Shown: positions 55,673-63,944 of the stretch, piece by piece
How positions within the stretch are numbered: position 1 is the stretch's first letter
Layout of the letters: every line of letters starts with the position of its first letter
Assembly (NCBI GenBank): GCA_038326025.1
Contig: JBBQJP010000017.1
Coordinates: 14,606-78,605 of the forward strand
Direction: 5' to 3'
DNA length: 64,000 nt
Source: CAISIP01 sp038326025
Lineage (GTDB): Bacteria > Pseudomonadota > Gammaproteobacteria > Burkholderiales > Burkholderiaceae_C
Made by a program: the position numbers and the translations under genes
Notes under the pieces: model-generated
What the model saw: only the letters and a program-made list of their open reading frames with translations
What the model was told of the DNA's origin: nothing
Database searches by the model: none

Positions 55673-56875
55673 ATGAAAATTCCGCTGTTCCAACGCCTGT
55701 ACCTGCGCATCTGGCTCGCCGTGGTGGGCACGATCGCCGTGCTGGCCCTGCTCGCTGGCTGGTTGTCGCGCATGGACGCCGAACGTGAACGTGCGATGCG
55801 CCCTGGACGCGAGATCGTCCTGCTGGATGCCGCCGGCAACATTCTCGGCCAGGCGCCGGCGCGCCCGATCCGCGTGCCCGGACAGGCACCCGAGTTCCAG
55901 GTCAGGATGCAGGACGGCAGCACCTTGTACATCCAGCTGCCGCGCCCGCGTGAGCCCGGCAGTGCCCGTGGCCCCATGGGGCGAAACCAAGGCCCCAACC
56001 GTTGGGCACCGGGATTCGCCTGGATGCTGGCCTTCATCGCAGTGGCAGTGGCACTGGGCACCTACCCGATCGTGCGCCGCCTGACCAAACGGCTCGAAGC
56101 ACTGCAACAAGGCGTGCACCAATGGGGCGATGGCGACCTGACAACCCGGTTGCCGCAACAAGGCCATGACGAAGTGGCGAACCTGGCCAAGGGCTTCAAC
56201 GCGGCGGCAGCCAGGGTTCAGGCACTGCTGCAGTCGCACAAGGCCCTGTTGGCCAACGCTTCGCATGAATTGCGCTCGCCGTTGACACGCATCCGCATGG
56301 GGCTGGAGCTCATGGGGCCACAGACCTCGACCGAATTGCGCGATGAGATCGCACGCAACATCCAGGAACTCGACCAGTTGATTGACGAGATCCTGCTGGC
56401 CAGTCGGCTGGATGCCAGCGAGGTGGATATCGGCACCATGGAACCGGTCGATCTGCTGGGCCTGGCGGCCGAGGAATGCGCGAGACTGGATGCACAACTG
56501 CAGGTCGACAGCACCAGCACGACGCTGGAAGTGCTGGGCGTGGGCAAGTTGCTGCGCCGCGTGGTGCGCAATTTGCTGGAAAACGCGCGCCGCCATGCGG
56601 CTGGTGATGTAACGCTTTCACTCGCCGTCGCAGACAAGCAGATCGAGATCCGTGTCTGCGACCAGGGACCGGGCGTGCCCGAGGCCTTGCGCGAGCGCAT
56701 CTTCGAGCCGTTTTACCGCCTGCCTGGCGCCAGCGAACGCGATGGCGGCGTGGGCCTGGGCCTGGCGCTGGTGAAATCCATCGTCCTGCGCCATGGTGGC
56801 ACGGTGCGGTGCGAGAACCATGCCGGTGGCGGCGCGTGTTTCTGCGTCTACTTGCCGCAAGTCATGCACAAATGA
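55673..56875 (+). CDS. Sensor histidine kinase (CpxA/RstB-like)
   Basis: The 400-residue inner-membrane kinase has helices at about 13-32 and 114-135 around a short periplasmic sensor (about 80 residues), then HAMP, the His198 phosphorylation site in NASHELRSPLTR, the N box RNLLENARRHA and G boxes VCDQGPGVP and GGVGLGLALVK. The small periplasmic part, rich in Arg and Pro, gives no ligand clue; related kinases sense envelope or pH stress. It pairs with the response regulator directly upstream. Confidence 0.93.
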   Translation: MKIPLFQRLYLRIWLAVVGTIAVLALLAGWLSRMDAERERAMRPGREIVLLDAAGNILGQAPARPIRVPGQAPEFQVRMQDGSTLYIQLPRPREPGSARGPMGRNQGPNRWAPGFAWMLAFIAVAVALGTYPIVRRLTKRLEALQQGVHQWGDGDLTTRLPQQGHDEVANLAKGFNAAAARVQALLQSHKALLANASHELRSPLTRIRMGLELMGPQTSTELRDEIARNIQELDQLIDEILLASRLDASEVDIGTMEPVDLLGLAAEECARLDAQLQVDSTSTTLEVLGVGKLLRRVVRNLLENARRHAAGDVTLSLAVADKQIEIRVCDQGPGVPEALRERIFEPFYRLPGASERDGGVGLGLALVKSIVLRHGGTVRCENHAGGGACFCVYLPQVMHK

Positions 56876-56969
56876 CTGGCAAGCGCGCATTAGGTCGCCG
56901 AAATAAGTCCCGGATGGCCAAAAAAGACGGCATCCCATCCCCTGAATGGAGGATGGCGGTCATCCATAC

Positions 56970-56996
56970 CAGCAGTTAAAGTCGCTTTAACTGCTG
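56970..56996. repeat. Perfect 12-bp inverted repeat
   Basis: CAGCAGTTAAAG and CTTTAACTGCTG flank a 3-base loop and lie 95 bp behind the kinase stop. The AT-rich stem without a T-run is unlike an intrinsic terminator. It may be a protein-binding site, a processing hairpin or the footprint of a mobile element. Confidence 0.55.
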
Positions 56997-57092
56997 TCAC
57001 ACAGTGCAATGGCGGAGGGGCAACACCTCAAGCAAAGCCCTTCGAAAATGCCAGTCTCGTTTCCAACGACGTCCTACACATGGGACTTTTTC

Positions 57093-57118
57093 AAGCCACC
57101 TTCGGGTGGCTTTGTTTT
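57093..57118 (+). terminator. Rho-independent terminator
   Basis: AAGCCACC, loop TTCG and GGTGGCTT form a perfect 8-bp stem with a UUCG tetraloop, followed by TGTTTT. It could end transcripts from the two-component operon 220 bp upstream or from a small RNA in between. Confidence 0.75.
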
Positions 57119-57282
57119 GGCGCAAGGGTTTTACTACGCTGTTGGCCCACGAAAAGCTGGAAGCACAATGGCCACCAGGGTTTCCAGAGGTTTTGACTCA
57201 TCGCACGAAGTCATTTTTCGCCCAATGTGCGAACTGTGATTGGCGGCTGGACTAAAAACGATTGACTTAGCCGGAAAAATGG

Positions 57283-57424
57283 CTATTGAGCAGCTCCGAA
57301 GAGCCCATCTAACATGGGAGCCGTCTCGTTTTGGGCGATCAACTCGTCCAGACCCCTCGACAACAGGCGGACCTGACTTTCAGTCTTGACGGGCGGCTTT
57401 CGAGAAAGTTGACTGGCTCCAGAA
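57283..57424 (-). pseudogene. C-terminal fragment of an unidentified gene cut by IS1182-type insertion
   Basis: On the minus strand the last 45 or so codons read like protein (VKTESQVRLLSRGLDELIAQ, ending GLFGAAQ) up to a stop at 57283. Upstream the frame passes straight into the left end of the IS element, so the rest of the gene is missing. I find no continuation beyond the right end near 59131. The family is not recognised. Confidence 0.4.
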
Positions 57425-59130
57425 GACTGAGTCTGTGTGAAAACAGCTTGAATATTTAGCGCGCATTGCTTATCGTCGCTGTCGTGACGTGCGGCGGTAT
57501 TCGAGGAGGGCGAGCAGATGAAGAGATTCATTGAGGGGCCGGATCGAAGTCAGATCACCTTGTTGCCCGAGTGCCTGGACGACTTTGTGGGCGAAGACAA
57601 TCCGGTGCGCGTGGTCGAAGCGTTTGTGGACCATCTAGACCTTGCGGAACTTGGATTTGCGGGCGCGGATCCAGCGAGCACTGGTCGCCCGGCTTACCAC
57701 CCGGCTGTCTTGCTCAAGATATACATCTACGGCTACCTCAATCGCATCGCCTCGAGCCGGCGCCTGGAGCGTGAGAGCCAACGCAACCTGGAACTCATGT
57801 GGCTCACGCAGCGGCTCGCTCCGGACTTCAAGACCATTGCTGATTTCCGTCGTGACAACGGCGTGGCTCTGCGTAACGTATGCCGCCAGTTCATCGTCAT
57901 CTGCCGCAAGCTCAAGCTGTTCGCGGATTCGATCATTGCCATCGATAGCAGCAAATTCATGGCCGTGAACAACCGGGACAAGAACTTTACCGCTGGCAAA
58001 TTGCGCGCACGCATGGAGCAAGTTGACAAGAGCATCAATCGCTACCTGGCAGCACTGGATACGGCAGACCGCAATCCCAATGATCTAACTGAAGCCAAGA
58101 CCGAGCGCGTCAAGCTCAAGATCGACACGCTCAAGCAAAAGATGAAAGAGCTCAAGGCGATCGAGCGAAAGCTGGAACAAACGCCAGGGGGCCAGATCTC
58201 GCACACGGACCCGGATGCCCGTGCCATGGCAACCAGCCGGCGCGGTGCTGGCCTGGTTGGCTACAACGTACAGACTGCTGTGGATGCCAAGAACCACCTG
58301 ATCGTTGCCCATGAGGTTACCAATGTCAGCTCTGACCGCGCGGCGCTGCATGCAATGGCCGAGCAAGCGCGGGAGGCCACCGAACTCAAGGACATCGAGG
58401 TCGTGGCCGACCGAGGCTACTTCACGGGAGAGCAGATCCTTGCCTGCGAGCAAGCGGGCATTACCGCCTATGTTGCCAAGCTGATGACCTCCAACAGCAA
58501 GGCCGAAGGACGCTTTGGCAAGCAGGACTTCGTCTATGTTGCCGAGAAGAACGAATACCGCTGCCCAGCCGGTGAAAGCCTGATCTACCGCTGCACTACG
58601 CTCGAAGCGGGTCTGGTCACGCATGCGTACTGGAGTTCCAACTGCCAGAAGTGCGCGATTCGTTCGCAGTGCACCAACCTTACGTTTCGTCGTGTACGGC
58701 GCTGGGATCATGAGGGTGTGCTCGATGCAATGCAACGCCGACTCGATCAAAAGCCCGAGATCATGAGCGTGCGACGACAGACCGTGGAGCACACGTTTGG
58801 AACGATCAAATACTGGATGGGATACAACCACTTCCTGACCAGGACGTTGCCTCGCGTGGCCACGGAAATGAGTCTGCAAGTGCTGGCATATAACCTCAAG
58901 CGTCTGATGCGGATTCTGGGTATTGCTGGAACGCTTGAAGCGATGGCGGCATAAGGGCACGGAGCCTTGTGCGGCCTCAAAAACGACCCTTCCAGGCGCA
59001 TATCCCGCTAAAAGGACGCTGCAGCTCGCCGATGACTTACTGGATGAGTCTGGCGGCCTTCTTGCGTGGCTAAAACGCGTTGTAAAGCGTCGACCAAACT
59101 AGACGACGCGCAACTGTTTCCACACGGCCT
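57425..59130 (+). mobile_element. IS1182-family insertion sequence (about 1.7 kb)
   Basis: The left end near 57425 reads GACTGAGTCTGTGTGAAAAC. Its reverse complement resembles the right end at 59116-59130, GTTTCCACACGGCCT, with 12 of 15 positions matching. The size and single transposase gene fit the IS1182 family. Exact ends and target duplication are not certain. Confidence 0.7.
57518..58954 (+). CDS. IS1182-family DDE transposase
   Basis: The 478-residue transposase begins RFIEGPDRSQITLLPECLDD, the usual IS1182 start. The N-terminal DUF772-type segment contains YHPAVLLKIYIYGYLNRI. The catalytic domain has an Asp in AIDSSKF near 147, an Asp in VVADRGYFTG near 296 and a Glu in the C-terminal VEHTFGTIKYWMG. 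A coiled, Lys-rich insert (about 165-230) and a Cys pair near 375 are also typical. The reading frame is intact, so the element may be active. Confidence 0.93.
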   Translation: MKRFIEGPDRSQITLLPECLDDFVGEDNPVRVVEAFVDHLDLAELGFAGADPASTGRPAYHPAVLLKIYIYGYLNRIASSRRLERESQRNLELMWLTQRLAPDFKTIADFRRDNGVALRNVCRQFIVICRKLKLFADSIIAIDSSKFMAVNNRDKNFTAGKLRARMEQVDKSINRYLAALDTADRNPNDLTEAKTERVKLKIDTLKQKMKELKAIERKLEQTPGGQISHTDPDARAMATSRRGAGLVGYNVQTAVDAKNHLIVAHEVTNVSSDRAALHAMAEQAREATELKDIEVVADRGYFTGEQILACEQAGITAYVAKLMTSNSKAEGRFGKQDFVYVAEKNEYRCPAGESLIYRCTTLEAGLVTHAYWSSNCQKCAIRSQCTNLTFRRVRRWDHEGVLDAMQRRLDQKPEIMSVRRQTVEHTFGTIKYWMGYNHFLTRTLPRVATEMSLQVLAYNLKRLMRILGIAGTLEAMAA

Positions 59131-59342
59131 GGACTGGCAGGAGTCATTCGACTATTGGAACTGCTTGCTCCAGACCGGCCGTTCGGGCATGCCGTGGACT
59201 GTCGGCAATGTGACGCGAATTTCAGCAATTCGAGCACCCGCGAGCGGCCAGATGCGGGTAATCACCACCGACCGGTTCGAGGTGGTTCACGCTCGACTTT
59301 GGGTAAACCACTTACCGGAGACCACAGACATCCACCCGAGTT

Positions 59343-59528
59343 TGCGGCGATGAACTGAAGATCATCACCGCGAACCCGGATGAGCCCGTCATCGAGAAGA
59401 TCCTGAATCAACTGGGTCTGCAGATGGGCGCGCCTGCAAGCGGCCTGCCACTCCCGACCTATCACTGTTCAGGCGGCCCGGCACCCAGGCCCGCCGAGAT
59501 CGGCTGCGCCCGGCCTTCTCAGAGTTGA
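59343..59528 (+). pseudogene. IS91-like transposase C-terminal remnant
   Basis: The plus-strand frame reads CGDELKIITANPDEPVIEKI and then LNQLGLQ to a stop at 59526. This matches the end of IS91-type transposases (CGGELKIIAAI, VIE.IL..LGL). The residues before the cysteine are out of frame or decayed. A middle piece of another IS91-like transposase on the same strand lies at 60745-61990, so the cytochrome gene sits between the two remnants. Confidence 0.7.
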
Positions 59529-59557
59529 GGCAAAGCCTTTGCCGCGAAGGCGCCAGC

Positions 59558-60394
59558 TCAGCGCACCGGCAGCGTCTGAAGATAGCTCATCAGGTCGCGT
59601 TGCTGGGCCTCCGACAGGCGCTTGCGGAAAGCCGGCATCGCCTGCCCCTGCAGCATGTGGCGATGCATCCCGCCGTGCATGCCGCGCCCTGAAGCGTCCG
59701 GATCCTGATGTTCGAGGTGCTTAGCGTCCATCACCGATCCCGGCTGGCCATTGCGGATCTTGTGACGAAGCTCCCAGGGGTTGTCGACCGCAATGGTGCC
59801 GACGAACTCAGGCTCGCCCGCCTCGTGGTTGAAGTTCAGCCGCCGCCCGCGGTCGCCGTGGCAGGCTGCACATTCGCGCGCAAAGAGGCGGGCCCCGGTG
59901 CGTGGTTTGCCGGCAACCTTTTTCGTGCCGGCGTCGATGGCGGCGTCACCGGCAGGCTGGCCGCGGCTGAGGAAAATGGCCAGGGTGTTCAGCGTGGCCA
60001 GAGGCATCAAGTTACCAAAGCGATGGGTGTCGTCCGTCATCACGCCCACCAGTTTGGCTGGTTCGCGCCCGGCGGCGCTGGCCACACCCGGGATGCCGGT
60101 GAAGTGCGAGCCCCTGCCGTAGGCGCCGTCCTTGCCCGCGTAATCCCAGCCGTGGCATTCCTTGCAGCGCCAAGTGGCAGCACCGGTCTGCTTGCCTGCA
60201 GCCGGGTAGGCCGGATGGGTGCCCGTCGGCTCGGGCCGGCCGCAGGTCGACCACCAGTTGTCGTACAGCCGCCCGCCGAGTGCAATCTCGTCGAGCGGGC
60301 GCTCATGGACCCCCGCCTCCACGCAGGCCTGACCCCAGCTCAGGCTGGACGCCATCAGCAAGCCGGCTGCAAATGGCAGCAAACGTCTTCTCAT
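59558..60394 (-). CDS. Secreted diheme cytochrome c
   Basis: The 278-residue precursor has a signal peptide (cleavage near SWGQA) and two haem-binding motifs, CKECH at 77-81 and CAACH at 175-179. MPAF near the C-terminus is a possible axial Met for one haem. The first half contains WRCKECHGWDYAGKDGAYG, as in diheme c-type cytochromes of sulphur or metal oxidation clusters, but the partner is unknown. ATG 60394 has GAGGAG 6 bp upstream. It lies between two IS91-like remnants, so it was probably acquired or moved as cargo. Confidence 0.85.
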   Translation of the reverse strand: MRRRLLPFAAGLLMASSLSWGQACVEAGVHERPLDEIALGGRLYDNWWSTCGRPEPTGTHPAYPAAGKQTGAATWRCKECHGWDYAGKDGAYGRGSHFTGIPGVASAAGREPAKLVGVMTDDTHRFGNLMPLATLNTLAIFLSRGQPAGDAAIDAGTKKVAGKPRTGARLFARECAACHGDRGRRLNFNHEAGEPEFVGTIAVDNPWELRHKIRNGQPGSVMDAKHLEHQDPDASGRGMHGGMHRHMLQGQAMPAFRKRLSEAQQRDLMSYLQTLPVR

Positions 60395-60744
60395 CACATT
60401 CTCCTCAAGGTGCTGGTCAGCGTTGCAGATGAGCCGCCCGTATCGTGATCAATGTTGCGCCGTCAGGTCGATAGCACCTTGACCTACATCAACTCGATGC
60501 AATCGACGGCACTATGCGCGCGGATGACGACCGCCCCGCCTGAACAAGAGACGACCATTGCACCCGACGATCGGCGCATCCGAAACTTCGTGCACCGTGC
60601 CGTCAGTGGGGGCTCCGGCGGTTGGCTCTCGAAGCGGTGTTCAAGTTGTCGGTCAATCAGGACGGCGAGCGTCGCCTCCCGCGGGGGCGGCGCGAAGCCG
60701 TTGATCGAAACCAGGTTGGACTGACTATCGATTTCACCGCCCCA
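60395..60744. other. Region between cytochrome gene and IS91-like remnant, no recognised gene
   Basis: About 350 bp with short frames on the plus strand (60452-60724 and the start of 60622-60879) that show no family before the IS91-like part begins. It may hold the cytochrome promoter and decayed mobile-element DNA. Confidence 0.45.
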
Positions 60745-60862
60745 CGCTTTGGCATCGCGCTACTTGTCACCCACCTGCGCTGCCTGGTGCTGCATGGCGT
60801 TTGGGGACGGGGTTCCGAAGGCGCCCCGGTCTTGGCCGAACTACCCGCGCCAACCGATCTAG

Positions 60863-61883
60863 CTGTGATGTTTCAATAGGTTGTTCACCCGGAAGAGTCT
60901 GGGAGACTGGAGTGACCAAGCTTCAGCACTCACAGAGGAAACAACCAGGTGAACAGCCATAAGAATGCCAGATTGACGTTTGAAGGTCGCAAATTGCTGA
61001 TCGAACGCATATCCGTGATGGGGCTGATGCCGGCGGCCAAGGCCGCCGGCATCAGCGCTCGGACGGCGCGCAAGTGGCGAGTTCGGTTCGAGGAGTTCGG
61101 ACAGGACGGCTTGCTGCAGCGCAGTTCGCGACCAGCCAGAACGCGTACGACGGTCAGCCCGATCCTGGCCCAACGAATTGAGCAGTTGCGCCGCTCACGC
61201 ATGCCCATGCGTGCGATCGCCACCATCGTGGGGCGCAGCGTAGCCACCGTCAGCCGGGTTCTGGCACGCTTGGGGTTGTCCAGTCTCAAGGCGCTCGAGC
61301 CGGTTCAGCCGGTCGTGCGCTATGAAAGGGAAGCACCCGGCGAACTGCTGCACATCGATACCAAGAAGCTCGGGCGCATCGTGCGTCCCAGCCACAGGGT
61401 CACAGGCAACCGGCGCGATTCGGTCGATGGTGCCGGATGGGAGTTCGCCCATGTAGCCATCGATGACCATTCGCGCGCGGGCTTTGTTCAGATGCACGGC
61501 GACGAACGCAAAGGCTCAGCCGTGGATTTCCTCAAAGCTGCCGTGGCGCACTACGCCGCGCTGGGAGTGAAGATCAAACGTCTGCTCACGGATAACGGCT
61601 CGGCATACCGATCAGTCCTGTTCAACAAGACCTGTCAGGCCTTGGGCATCAAGCACAGCTTCACGCGGCCCTATAGGCCACAGACAAACGTCAAGGCTGA
61701 ACGATTCATACACACTTGCCTGAGAGAGTGGGCCTACGGACGCATCTGGGCCAACAGCGCCGAGCGCACTGCGTGGCTGCCGGCGTTCATGGGCTACTAC
61801 AACGCCCGCCGACCTCATTCGGCTCTGGGCTACAAGCCTCCAGCTTCCCGTCTCGGCGGGAACAACCTATTGCAACTTAACAT
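60863..61883 (+). mobile_element. IS481-family insertion sequence, 1021 bp, with CTAG target repeats
   Basis: Terminal inverted repeats at 60863-60885 and 61861-61883 match at 19 of 23 positions and share CAATAGGTTGTT. CTAG flanks both sides (60859-60862 and 61884-61887). Deleting the element and one CTAG restores the open frame of an IS91-like transposase, which supports these exact ends. Confidence 0.85.
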
Positions 61884-61887
61884 CTAG
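60949..61887 (+). CDS. IS481-family transposase
   Basis: The 312-residue protein has N-terminal helix-turn-helix domains (GLMPAAKAAGISARTARKWR near 25-44) and an integrase-like core. Likely DDE residues are Asp in LLHIDTKKLG near 140, Asp in LLTDNGSAY near 218 and Glu in NVKAERFIH near 255. The C-terminus has NARRPHSALGYKPP as in this family. The frame is intact. Its stop codon lies partly in the flanking CTAG repeat. Confidence 0.93.
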   Translation: MNSHKNARLTFEGRKLLIERISVMGLMPAAKAAGISARTARKWRVRFEEFGQDGLLQRSSRPARTRTTVSPILAQRIEQLRRSRMPMRAIATIVGRSVATVSRVLARLGLSSLKALEPVQPVVRYEREAPGELLHIDTKKLGRIVRPSHRVTGNRRDSVDGAGWEFAHVAIDDHSRAGFVQMHGDERKGSAVDFLKAAVAHYAALGVKIKRLLTDNGSAYRSVLFNKTCQALGIKHSFTRPYRPQTNVKAERFIHTCLREWAYGRIWANSAERTAWLPAFMGYYNARRPHSALGYKPPASRLGGNNLLQLNI

Positions 61888-61914
61888 CGCTGCGTGCGGT
61901 GTTGCACAAGTTCA

Positions 61915-62133
61915 TCACCCGAACGACGACGGTGCTCCCTCGTCAGGAGGGGGTGTTGGTCGAAGAGCAGGGCCAGTTTCGGCTCGCTTGGTCAGATGAT
62001 GATCTTCCACCGCGAAGCCCCTGCGTTCAAGCAAGTCTTTCGATTTCAGGCCGTAGGGGCAGGTGTGGTCAGGCATGGCCATGCGGTAGAGCACCGCGGT
62101 CTTGTTGCTGCCATTGTTGCTTTCACTAATCAT
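61915..62133 (-). pseudogene. Truncated glutaredoxin-like gene
   Basis: From ATG 62133 the frame reads KTAVLYRMAMPDHTCPYGLK, with a Cys-Pro-Tyr-Gly active site, and then DLLERRGFAVEDHHLTKRAE, as in glutaredoxins. After about 53 codons the match ends, where IS91-like sequence from the opposite strand begins. The cis-Pro and glycine motifs of the second half are absent. It overlaps the DUF305 stop by 8 bp and was therefore once coupled to it. Confidence 0.7.
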
Positions 62134-62647
62134 CGGACGGGCGTCCATCGAACTTGGGTACAGGTCTGGATCGCGCAGCTTCCTCCGTGGTCGCCTCGCC
62201 ATGGGTGTTGATGTCGTTGATCAACCATTCCATTTCCTTGATCTCGCGGCGCTGTGCGTTGATGATGCCGTCGGCCAGTTCGCGCACGCGCACGTCTTGT
62301 AATGCGGCGCGGCTACTGGTGAGGATGGCAATGCTGTGATGGGGAATCATGGCCTTCTGCCAGGACTGGTCAGAAACCGTGGCCTGCGAACGTACCAGGT
62401 ACAGCGAGACGGCAAACAGAAGCGCCGCACCCACCACAATCAAATTGTTCTTGCGCTTGTCCTTGTACATGCCACGCATGAACAACAACATGATGATGGC
62501 CATCACGCCGCCCATATACAGCGCCATCCAAGCCCGCGTCTGGCTGAAGAACACATGGTCCAGCGCGTAGGTGTTGAGGTACATCAGGCCAAACATCACC
62601 ACGGTCGAGGTGGTGATCATCGCGATGAATCGGGTGTATGACGTCAT
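62126..62647 (-). CDS. DUF305-domain membrane protein
   Basis: The 173-residue protein has three hydrophobic segments in its first 105 residues, then the DUF305 part with MIPHHSIAILTS and a later Arg/Glu-rich helix RREIKEMEWLINDI. DUF305 proteins form ferritin-like helical bundles and often occur beside copper or other metal-resistance genes. AGGAGATCTCC precedes ATG 62647. Its end overlaps the truncated glutaredoxin start. Confidence 0.85.
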   Translation of the reverse strand: MTSYTRFIAMITTSTVVMFGLMYLNTYALDHVFFSQTRAWMALYMGGVMAIIMLLFMRGMYKDKRKNNLIVVGAALLFAVSLYLVRSQATVSDQSWQKAMIPHHSIAILTSSRAALQDVRVRELADGIINAQRREIKEMEWLINDINTHGEATTEEAARSRPVPKFDGRPSDD

Positions 62648-63426
62648 GGAGATCTCCTGGGTTGATCGCACGAAATACCTGCTGTGGCATTGGCCGCGGC
62701 GCAGGACCGGTCGCATTCCGCGACGCCACGGATCGATAGGGCATGCGAAAGACACGAACTTCCGCCCCGTCAATTACACCCATCCGATGCATTAGTGGCT
62801 GTAGGACATCTGCGCGTTTGGGCGGTCGCTTCATCGGCCGTATCGGCTGCGGGCTTCTTGGATCCGACCCACGGCGGCAGCATTTGTGCCATCGCGTTGG
62901 TTTGCTCGACACTTCCGTTTACGCGAACGCGCTTTGGCTGACCAATCAGTTCCCGAGAACGGCCGTTACTTAGCAATGTCGAAGACTCCATTTAGGTCGG
63001 CAGCGTGAGTTCAGCACCACTGTCAGGATCTGTTATTGGATTGGCGCCATGAGATGCTGCCCCTGTGCTGACGCGGGCTATGTCAGCAGTAGCTTGGCTA
63101 TCGGTCGCTGCTCCGCTGCAGCCTGCATGGCTAAATGACTGCAATGGCACCGAAACCGTGAACTGGGCGTCCACCGGCGAGCGACTTCTCACGCTGCAAC
63201 CCGGGCACACAACTTTCTCGATACCCGTCGTTCAATTTTGACCGTCTGCTTCAGAGCCGGTCGACAGGCGCCAGAAGACTGGCAGGAGTCATCGACCATA
63301 CCGTACCCAGGAAGCCGTTGACCGGCATGTCCTGACCGGCAACCAAGGGCCCAGTCAACGGGTGGGTCAACCTTGCGCAACGACGCTGCGGCATCGCTCA
63401 CTGATCGCCTTGAACTGGCCTTGATT
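62648..63426. other. 779-bp region with no recognised gene
   Basis: Short frames occur on both strands (for example 62770-62991, 62992-63210 and 63189-63401 on the minus strand), but none shows a family, a good ribosome site or a consistent codon pattern. It is probably decayed DNA at the edge of the mobile-element zone, together with the DUF305 promoter. Confidence 0.45.
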
Positions 63427-63789
63427 TCACCTGCCAGACGGGATGCGTTTTCGTTGCAAATCGGGCGTGGACAGGTTGCGCGCCTCCGGTATCAGACCGA
63501 CGAATAGCTTGGTGATTGTGGCGACTTGCTGCTGGGCCGCCGCCTCGCCGCTTTCGGACGCAATGGCCGACATCAAGTCACTGCGCATATACCACAACGC
63601 CTGCAGGCTGGCCGCGCGTTGACTCCGGGAAAAGAGACCGGCATGGGGTTCTCCGGGCGCGGCATGGGGCGTCGCCTGCAGCATGGCGTGGCGCACGCAG
63701 CCGGTGACGGCCTGCGGGAAGACTTCGGATCTGGCACGCTGGCCCCAATAGCTCTGGATGCTCTGGAGGCTCGGTTTGTGCCAGCGCAT
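63427..63789 (-). CDS. Hypothetical protein, 120 residues
   Basis: The product has an amphipathic helical look, with SLQALWYMRSDLMSAIASES near 60-79 and QQQVATITKLFVGLIPEA after it. GAGG about 8 bp before ATG 63789 supports the start. It begins 5 bp after the stop of a 49-residue single-helix membrane protein, which suggests a two-gene unit. No family or function is recognised. Confidence 0.5.
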   Translation of the reverse strand: MRWHKPSLQSIQSYWGQRARSEVFPQAVTGCVRHAMLQATPHAAPGEPHAGLFSRSQRAASLQALWYMRSDLMSAIASESGEAAAQQQVATITKLFVGLIPEARNLSTPDLQRKRIPSGR

Positions 63790-63794
63790 CGGAC

Positions 63795-63944
63795 CTACCT
63801 CTTGAGCAACAGGTATACGAGGAACAGAGCGAAACACACCAGCAAGCCCTTGAAGGGCCGGCGGCTCGACGCAGAGCTTGTCTGTTCTGGCAAAGGCAGC
63901 GGTCTGAGAATCGCCGGCACGGTTACTTCTTGGTTCATGGTCAT
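63795..63944 (-). CDS. Small single-span membrane protein, 49 residues
   Basis: ATG 63944 (or the in-frame ATG 63938) opens a short frame that ends at TAG 63795. The first 30 residues are polar and Pro-rich; the end, FKGLLVCFALFLVYLLLKR, is one membrane helix with a positive tail. The tight spacing to the next gene (5 bp) supports coding. No ribosome site is strong. Its function is unknown. Confidence 0.45.
   Translation of the reverse strand: MTMNQEVTVPAILRPLPLPEQTSSASSRRPFKGLLVCFALFLVYLLLKR

Larger units (their letters stand above)
56876..57282. other. Intergenic region with hairpins, no convincing gene
   Basis: This stretch behind the kinase gene is less GC-rich than its surroundings. 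It contains the palindrome at 56970-56996 and the terminator at 57093-57118. A 76-codon frame at 57009-57239 runs through the terminator hairpin and shows no known domain, so I do not call it. A small RNA ending at the terminator is possible. Confidence 0.5.
60745..61990 (+). pseudogene. IS91-like transposase internal remnant, split by an IS481-type element
   Basis: Before the IS481-type element the frame reads RFGIALLVTHLRCLVLHGV and then PVLAELPAPTDLA. After it, from 61884, it reads LRAVLHKFITRTTT and EGVLVEEQGQFRLA. Removing 60863-61883 and one CTAG joins them in frame as PAPTDLALRAVLHKFITR. This is the typical middle of IS91-type transposases (HFHCLVLDGV, APT, VEEQG). The frame ends by about 61990, where it runs into glutaredoxin-like sequence on the other strand. 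The N- and C-terminal parts are missing here. Confidence 0.75.

Noticed and set aside
57009..57239. A 76-codon frame behind the kinase gene
   Set aside because: It reads through a clear transcription terminator and shows no homology signal.
63040..63240. A faint resemblance to a copper-resistance lipoprotein (TVNWASTGE) on the plus strand
   Set aside because: Too short, no cysteine motif or continuous frame; probably chance.
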